Origin: Fidelibacterota bacterium
GTDB lineage: Bacteria > Fidelibacterota > UBA2242
Direction of reading: 5' to 3'
Assembly: GCA_016936335.1 (NCBI GenBank)
Contig: JAFGXZ010000332.1
Location: forward strand, 1-9,290
DNA: 9,290 nucleotides
A program made the position numbers and the translations under genes. This document shows, piece after piece, positions 4,951 to 9,290 of this stretch. Position 1 is the stretch's first letter; every line of letters starts with the position of its first letter. The notes below the pieces were generated by a model. It was given only the letters and a program-made list of their open reading frames with translations. It had not been told where the DNA came from and searched no databases.

Positions 4951-6617
4951 ATTTAAGTCCTGGAATATTACTTCTGTTCGGAATCGGTATCTTTGGCGGA
5001 ATCATGAGTGCTGTGGTCGTCAAACGTTTGAGTATCCCCCAGGTGCTTGGATACATCCTGATGGGTGTGATTATTGGTGTCAGCGGTCTGAAACTTATTT
5101 CATTGCATGATATTGAAATGCTGAGACCCTTTAATTATTTTGCACTGGGAATTATAGGTTTTCTTGTCGGATCTGAAATTCATTTTGAGACACTAAAAAA
5201 ATATGGAAAGCAATTTACATCGATTTTGCTGGCTGAAGGTATATTTGCATTTGTGTTAGTCTGTTTGCCAGTGACTTTGATAATGATGAGAGTCACTCAC
5301 TCGTTGAATATTGCATTGGCGACGGGTATTGTATTTGGCGCCATTGCTTCTGCTACTGATCCGGCTTCGACGATCAATGTTCTTTGGGAATACCGAACAG
5401 CCGGAATTTTGACGACGACAATTATTGCCATTGTAGCCCTTGACGATGCCCTTGCGATGACCCTATACGGAATCGGAACCAGTATCGCCGAAATAATTAC
5501 CGGGACAGGTTCGAATGGTATTCTTGATATATTGTACACGCTTTTTGATCTTTTCGGATCGATTGGTCTTGGAATTGTTGCGGGATTGTTGCTTAATTAC
5601 ATTTTGAGAAAATCCCACGATCAGGATTATATCTCTACTGTCGCTATTGGCATTTTGTTGTTGTGTATCGGATTTGCAGTTCGTATGAATATGGACGTAA
5701 TCCTGGTGACAATGGCGATTGGAATTACCGTTGTCAACATGTCGCCTCACCGCAGTAAGGAACTGATTAATCATCTTAAACGGTTATCTTCTCCCATTTA
5801 TATTCTGTTTTTTGTATTTGTCGGAGCTCGATTAGGCTTGGCAAATATGCCAAAATGGTTATGGCTAATTGTCGGTTTTTATGTTATCGGCAGAAGTGTT
5901 GGTAAAGTATTTGGTGCCTGGCTCGGAGCCAAATTAACAAACGCTGATGATGTGGTCCGGAAATACACCGGTATGGGGTTGTTTGCCCAGGGCGGTGTCG
6001 CAATCGGATTGTCGATTATGGCCAGTCAGCATTTAAACGGTATTTACATTGCAGAAAACCTGTATTTAGGTGATATCATTATTTTCGGTATAACTGCGAC
6101 GACATCTATTGTGCAAATTATTGGTCCGCCTCTTGTAAAATTGGCAGTTAAACTTTCCGGTGAAATCGGTCGGGATATTACTGAAGAAGACATTATCAAG
6201 AAATGGAAAGTTGCCGATGTCATGGTCCAGGATGTACCGACTATTTCGGAAAGTGAGTCCGTTCGTTCTGTATTTATCAAGTTTCAAAACACCGGGTATT
6301 CCTTTTTACCGGTAATCACGGCCGAAAACAAAATAACAGGAATTGTTTCCTTTGACCAGATTAAAGACGTTATGCTGGATGATAGTTGCTGGGATTGGCT
6401 GCTCGCTTCGGATATAATGATAGTAAACCACGATATAATTCCTGAAAATGAGGAATTACCTCAAGCCTTGAATATCATGAACCAACTTTTTAGTGACTAT
6501 ATCCCGGTAGTAGAAAGCATTGATAATAATACTTTTCGTGGTATTTTGGACAGACGGGTAATTAAGCAATCAGTAAATAAAGAGATGATTGCAATTGCCG
6601 GGAATATCAAGGCATAG
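4947..6617 (+). CDS. CPA2-type cation/proton antiporter with C-terminal CBS domain pair
   Basis: An inner-membrane transporter of 556 residues. Residues 1-400 contain about 12-13 hydrophobic segments of the Na+/H+ exchanger fold. IASATDPAST at 133-142 (Asp138) and ALDDALAM at 164-171 (Asp166, Asp167) match the two unwound-helix and ion-binding regions of the family; the DD pair is typical of electrogenic CPA2 members. Residues about 421-545 form a cytoplasmic CBS pair: KVADVMVQDVPTI (421-433) through GIVSFDQIKDVM (465-476), then ASDIMIVNHDII (487-498) through FRGILDRRVIK (530-540). CBS pairs commonly bind adenine nucleotides and gate transporters. No KTN/RCK (TrkA-N) domain is present, so it is not a classical KefB/KefC. 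Start and stop of the preceding gene overlap by 4 bp. K+, Na+ or another ion cannot be chosen from the sequence. Regulation by the upstream EIIA protein is attractive but unproven. Confidence 0.9.
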   Translation: MNLSPGILLLFGIGIFGGIMSAVVVKRLSIPQVLGYILMGVIIGVSGLKLISLHDIEMLRPFNYFALGIIGFLVGSEIHFETLKKYGKQFTSILLAEGIFAFVLVCLPVTLIMMRVTHSLNIALATGIVFGAIASATDPASTINVLWEYRTAGILTTTIIAIVALDDALAMTLYGIGTSIAEIITGTGSNGILDILYTLFDLFGSIGLGIVAGLLLNYILRKSHDQDYISTVAIGILLLCIGFAVRMNMDVILVTMAIGITVVNMSPHRSKELINHLKRLSSPIYILFFVFVGARLGLANMPKWLWLIVGFYVIGRSVGKVFGAWLGAKLTNADDVVRKYTGMGLFAQGGVAIGLSIMASQHLNGIYIAENLYLGDIIIFGITATTSIVQIIGPPLVKLAVKLSGEIGRDITEEDIIKKWKVADVMVQDVPTISESESVRSVFIKFQNTGYSFLPVITAENKITGIVSFDQIKDVMLDDSCWDWLLASDIMIVNHDIIPENEELPQALNIMNQLFSDYIPVVESIDNNTFRGILDRRVIKQSVNKEMIAIAGNIKA

Positions 6618-6628
6618 AAAAATATTTC

Positions 6629-6657
6629 TTTACATTAAAGTGATTTTCACGTAGAAT
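6629..6657 (+). promoter_or_regulatory. Candidate internal promoter before the GltS-like gene
   Basis: TTTACA (6629-6634) and TAGAAT (6652-6657) are exactly 17 nt apart, each matching 5 of 6 consensus bases. The predicted start near 6664 precedes an AGGAGG site (6674-6679). A small dyad, GTGA-TTT-TCAC (6640-6650), sits inside the spacer and may be an operator. The 66-bp gap after the antiporter is the largest within the plus-strand cluster, consistent with separate control of the last two genes. Confidence 0.5.
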
Positions 6658-6683
6658 TAGCCTTACACAAATTAGGAGGGGCT

Positions 6684-8129
6684 ATGAATTTTCCGTGGAA
6701 GTTTTTTATTGATCTCGGGGTAATCTCGATCGCTTTACTGATGGCGACCCTTTTGCGGGCCCGAATTAAATTTTTTCAGAAATACCTGATCCCAAATGCT
6801 TTGACTGCCGGATTTATCCTGTTGATCTATTATAATTTTATTGCCAAATATTTCGGAATGGATAATAAGGACCTCGGGGCAATGGTTTATCATCTGTTAA
6901 GTTTGTCATTTATAGCGATGTCGCTCAGAAAAGCACCGGAACCCAGGAAAAAAGGTGATCTGGGTATATTTTCCACATCGGTTGCGATCATTTCTCAATA
7001 TGGAACTCAAATTATACTGGGATTGCTTTTGACTTTCTTTTTTATGAAGACCTTTATCCCTGATTTGTTTCCAGCCTTTGGACTGTTTCTGCCACTCGGT
7101 TTTGCATTAGGACCGGGACAGGCATATGCAATTGGTCAGGGTTGGGAATCATTCGGTTTTGAAGGAGCCGGTTCTGTCGGACTGACTTTTGCTGCCGTGG
7201 GATTCCTCTGGGCATGTTTTGGAGGAATGTGGTTAATTAATTATGGTATTCGCAAAGAATGGATTAGTAAAGAAAAACTCGAAAAATTAAAACAACGCAA
7301 TGTTTCGACTGGCGTCTATCCGAAAAATAAAGAGCTGCCTGTCGGTTCACATCTGACGACGGAGACAGAAGCAATTGATTCATTGACCTATAATGGCTCG
7401 ATGGTTTTATTGGTCTATCTTTTCAGCTATTTACTGCTGAGATTCCTCACCTATTTGTTGTCTTTTGCCGGAAATGCCGGTATGGAATTGGCGGTTAATC
7501 TTTGGGGAATCAGTTTTGTTTTTTCGGCTCTCGTTGCACTAGCATTTAAAGGAATCCTGAATCTGTTTGATCTGCAACATACTCTGGATAACGGCTGTCT
7601 GACGCGAATCTCAGGAATATCGGTTGACCTTATGGTTTCCGGTGCGATTGGTGCAATTTCCATGGTAGTGGTCATGAAATACTGGTTACCAATCTCAATA
7701 ATGTGTATTATCGGTGGATTGGCAGTTATGGCAACAGTCCCCTGGTTCTGTTCCCGCTTATTCAAGGACCATCGCTTTGAACGAACATTAATTGTTTTCG
7801 GCGCCTGCACCGGGACGATGCCAACGGGCTTGGCGTTGTTACGTGTGATTGATCCTGATTTTGAAACACCTGTCGCTTCAGATTATATGTTTTCGTCGGC
7901 AGTAACTTTCTTCATCGTCATTCCCTTAATTTTAGCAATCAATCTGCCTGCATATTCCTACAGGACCGGCAACATGCTCTATTTCTGGGGCATGATCGGC
8001 ATTGCACTTATTTACACTCTGTTTGCGATGATTTCTTTCCGGCTAATTGCTAAAAGGCGCAGTTTTATGTATAGTTCAAAAATTTGGCTTCATGATCATT
8101 TAATCAAACGAAAAAAGGATAATATCTAG
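6684..8129 (+). CDS. GltS-like sodium/solute (glutamate-type) symporter family protein
   Basis: An inner-membrane protein of 481 residues with about 11-13 hydrophobic segments in two halves joined by a hydrophilic loop (about 190-236). It resembles the ESS family of sodium:glutamate symporters. The N-terminal TLLRARIKFFQKYLIPNALTAG (22-43) parallels the GltS 'LGR...FLKKYTIPEPVAGG' start. Glycine-rich re-entrant loops occur once per half: ALGPGQAYAIGQGW (141-154), where GltS has GGHGTGAAW, and GACTGTMPTGLALLR (373-387), where GltS has GLGATPTAIA. The longer length (GltS is about 400) and altered loop residues suggest a subfamily whose substrate may not be glutamate. AGGAGG lies 4 nt before the ATG. 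It follows the antiporter by 66 bp and precedes the DUF1232 gene by 12 bp. Sodium recycled by the antiporter could drive it, if that protein carries Na+ (inference). Confidence 0.85.
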   Translation: MNFPWKFFIDLGVISIALLMATLLRARIKFFQKYLIPNALTAGFILLIYYNFIAKYFGMDNKDLGAMVYHLLSLSFIAMSLRKAPEPRKKGDLGIFSTSVAIISQYGTQIILGLLLTFFFMKTFIPDLFPAFGLFLPLGFALGPGQAYAIGQGWESFGFEGAGSVGLTFAAVGFLWACFGGMWLINYGIRKEWISKEKLEKLKQRNVSTGVYPKNKELPVGSHLTTETEAIDSLTYNGSMVLLVYLFSYLLLRFLTYLLSFAGNAGMELAVNLWGISFVFSALVALAFKGILNLFDLQHTLDNGCLTRISGISVDLMVSGAIGAISMVVVMKYWLPISIMCIIGGLAVMATVPWFCSRLFKDHRFERTLIVFGACTGTMPTGLALLRVIDPDFETPVASDYMFSSAVTFFIVIPLILAINLPAYSYRTGNMLYFWGMIGIALIYTLFAMISFRLIAKRRSFMYSSKIWLHDHLIKRKKDNI

Positions 8130-8141
8130 GGAATATTTATA

Positions 8142-8585
8142 ATGTCAAACATGCACGAAAACTATATTGAGTTGCTACGTAATAAAATAAGGAATTGGCT
8201 GGCATCGGGAGTTGGCAAAGCCAATAAATGGGGAAAATATATCAGATACACACCCGATTTGTTTCATTTACTGATCAAATTATCTGGAGATAAATCCATT
8301 TCAGACAGCTGTCGGGCAAAACTGGCGACCTCAATTTCTTATTTTGTATCGCCCTATGATTTTATTCCCGAAGAATTCTGGGGAGCGCTTGGCTATGTGG
8401 ACGACATTGCTTTAGCAGCATATGTGCTTAATTGTATCATGAAAGATATTGATCCTGATATTGTTATCAAAAACTGGACCGGTGAAACAGATCTAAACGA
8501 TCTGATATCTGATATTTTAAACGTTGCTGAAGACATGGTCGGGAAAAAATGGTGGGATAAGTTAAAAGATCTCGTGAAAACCTGA
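8142..8585 (+). CDS. DUF1232 (YkvA-like) small protein
   Basis: A 147-residue protein with a central DUF1232 signature. SYFVSPYDFIPEEFWGALGY followed by VDDIALAAYVL, about 63-94, matches the family pattern 'Y..SP.DLIPD....LGY.DD..v'. DUF1232 segments are short hydrophobic hairpins of unknown function, sometimes membrane-associated. The amphipathic flanks (1-60 and 100-147, including WTGETDLNDLISDILNVAED) are not recognised. The ATG at 8142 lies 12 bp after the symporter stop, with an AGGGAA site across the junction; a second ATG at 8151 is a possible alternative. Last gene of the plus-strand operon. No catalytic motif is visible and no function is proposed; a helper role for the membrane transporters encoded upstream is only a contextual guess. 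Confidence 0.85.
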   Translation: MSNMHENYIELLRNKIRNWLASGVGKANKWGKYIRYTPDLFHLLIKLSGDKSISDSCRAKLATSISYFVSPYDFIPEEFWGALGYVDDIALAAYVLNCIMKDIDPDIVIKNWTGETDLNDLISDILNVAEDMVGKKWWDKLKDLVKT

Positions 8586-8595
8586 TATAGCCTGT

Positions 8596-9108
8596 TTACC
8601 AGTTATTTTTGACTGCTTTTTCGATTAGTAACGGGTACACTGCTGGATTTAACTTATAAATTTCAAAGAGTGCCAGAATGTGCATATCTTCCAGGATATG
8701 TTGCATGTTCATATTGAGTTCTTCATCAACCGTCGGCGGAATCAGCTCCGTCGCCTCCCGTCGGGCACGATATTTTATCGCCTGTATACTTGTATAAATT
8801 GATTCACATTGAACATTGGATTCCGGTAACGAAAAGCGGCTCGATATAGTGTCCTCAAGTTTTGCGGCACAGCATTTATTAATATATCGGACATTCTCAG
8901 AGAATAATTTTATAACGAACCACTCCCCTTCTTCGCCAATCATTTCATAAATATCACCCTTTTGGGATTGACCAACAATAAAGGAATCGGTGTTTGGATG
9001 TGTCCGGATATTGACGTGTTTGGTTTTAGTTAGAACGTATTCCTGTGCAACTCCGTACTGACTGATAATAACAAAAACGAATATGTAAAATTTCAAGTTA
9101 TTTTTCAA
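8596..9108 (-). CDS. Exported SH3-like (SH3b) domain protein, TTG start
   Basis: A 170-residue protein predicted to be secreted to the periplasm. Residues 1-21 (MKNNLKFYIFVFVIISQYGV then A) look like a signal peptide cleaved before QEY; there is no lipobox. Residues about 24-85 resemble a bacterial SH3 domain: VNIRTHPNTDSFIVGQSQKGD (32-52) fits 'lNVRsgPs.....ig.l.kGd', followed by GEWFVIKL (61-68) and a terminal Cys79-Cys80. The remaining 85 residues are charged, probably helical, and not recognised. In-frame ATG codons further upstream, up to 9231, would overlap the preceding gene and bury the signal peptide. TTG at 9108-9106 has GGGAG 6 nt upstream and lies 13 bp after that gene's stop, so it is preferred. 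It is convergent with the DUF1232 gene (10 bp apart). SH3b domains often bind peptidoglycan or act as structural modules; function here is unknown. Confidence 0.8.
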   Translation of the reverse strand: MKNNLKFYIFVFVIISQYGVAQEYVLTKTKHVNIRTHPNTDSFIVGQSQKGDIYEMIGEEGEWFVIKLFSENVRYINKCCAAKLEDTISSRFSLPESNVQCESIYTSIQAIKYRARREATELIPPTVDEELNMNMQHILEDMHILALFEIYKLNPAVYPLLIEKAVKNNW

Positions 9109-9114
9109 TAGAAA

Positions 9115-9119
9115 CTCCC
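9115..9119 (-). promoter_or_regulatory. Ribosome binding site supporting the TTG start of the SH3-like gene
   Basis: GGGAG on the minus strand lies 6 nt before TTG at 9108. No in-frame ATG sits between this site and the signal peptide, so the site is the main evidence for a non-ATG start. Confidence 0.7.
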
Positions 9120-9121
9120 GG

Positions 9122-9290
9122 TTAAATGTCCCGTTTCCGGTTTGACAGTAGAATAATATCCCGCAATTCTTCTTTATTTCGTGCAGCCATCCAGCGAGTT
9201 TCAAATGTCGATTCCTGAGCAATATTGGCAATTGCCATCAGGGCTCTCAGATGATAATTCCGTTCATCAATTGAACCGACCAACACAAAC
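9122..9290 (-). CDS. PTS EIIA type-2 domain protein, C-terminal fragment (start beyond the window)
   Basis: The last 56 codons (including stop) of a gene entering from the right edge; the TAA is at 9124-9122. The translation FVLVGSIDERNYHLRALMAI (20 residues) continues ANIAQESTFETRWMAARNKE and ELRDIILLSNRKRDI. The layout 'vLvgs.de.n.HL.aL..ia.i.....f...w..a.n.eEl.diil' matches the C-terminal half of PTS EIIA type-2 domains and aligns with residues about 164-218 of the HTH-EIIA protein encoded at 4294-4950. The phospho-histidine would lie outside the window. It may be a free-standing EIIA or the tail of a larger transporter with a fused EIIA domain. It precedes the SH3-like gene by 13 bp and is probably co-transcribed with it. 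The reading frame is clear; the family call is fairly confident. Confidence 0.75.
   Translation of the reverse strand, partial: FVLVGSIDERNYHLRALMAIANIAQESTFETRWMAARNKEELRDIILLSNRKRDI

Noticed and set aside
5297..5774. Minus-strand frames inside the antiporter gene
   Set aside because: They are shadows of a membrane protein gene with conserved ion-binding motifs; no independent start or family match.
7451..7810. 119-codon minus-strand frame inside the symporter gene
   Set aside because: It is antisense to transmembrane segments of the symporter; its length is explained by codon bias of the real frame.
8600..8621. Possible terminator CAGT-(8 nt)-ACTG followed by CTTTTT at the convergent junction
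   Set aside because: The stem is only 4 bp and lies inside the end of the SH3-like gene; too weak to call although the T-run is suggestive.
1..9290. Search for CRISPR arrays, insertion sequences, tRNA genes, attachment sites and tandem repeats
   Set aside because: No regularly spaced repeats, transposase motifs, terminal inverted repeats or tRNA-like cloverleaf sequences were recognised by eye.

Overview
The window is a 9.3 kb, AT-rich (roughly 40% GC by eye) bacterial chromosomal segment with tightly packed genes. Starts mostly have good Shine-Dalgarno sites (GGAGG, AGGAGG, GGGAG). Several promoter candidates resemble the sigma-70 consensus. The gene set suggests a Gram-negative, fermentative or anaerobic lineage, possibly in or near the FCB group: an NDP-forming acyl-CoA synthetase, NagB followed by the start of a DUF4954-like beta-helix protein, and a lipobox-free signal peptide ending VA/QE. 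This placement is weak inference; there is no rRNA or other phylogenetic marker here.

Left block, minus strand (about 1-3600): a four-gene cluster read right to left. It runs from an acyl carrier protein (3169-3408) to an NDP-forming acetyl/acyl-CoA synthetase (1002-3149), glucosamine-6-phosphate deaminase nagB (177-986) and the N-terminus of a DUF4954-like protein (runs off at base 1). Gaps are 15-19 bp, so one operon is likely. It links acyl/CoA energy metabolism to amino-sugar catabolism. A promoter candidate with a leader of about 155 nt lies upstream of the carrier protein.

Centre: a monocistronic minus-strand thioredoxin-like gene (3693-4067) with a WCSPC active site. It is followed by two hairpins (3654-3674 and 3603-3631), the second a likely terminator. 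Its promoter region is shared with the divergent right block.

Right block, plus strand (4294-8585): a transport operon. It starts with an unusual regulator: an excisionase-type DNA-binding domain fused to a PTS EIIA type-2 (PtsN-like) domain. This overlaps by 4 bp (ATGA) a CPA2-type cation/proton antiporter with a C-terminal pair of CBS domains. Next come a GltS-like sodium/solute symporter, with its own promoter candidate, and a small DUF1232 (YkvA-like) protein. A very good promoter at 4223-4251 has an 18-bp dyad over its -35 box, a plausible operator.

Right edge, minus strand: a convergent pair, the C-terminal end of a second EIIA-like protein (9122-9290, partial) and an exported SH3-like protein with a TTG start (8596-9108).

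The most interesting signal is the HTH-EIIA / CBS antiporter / GltS-like / DUF1232 module beside a second EIIA gene. It looks like an ion or solute homeostasis unit wired to phosphotransfer or nucleotide signalling rather than to sugar uptake. No mobile elements, CRISPR arrays, tRNA or rRNA genes were seen.
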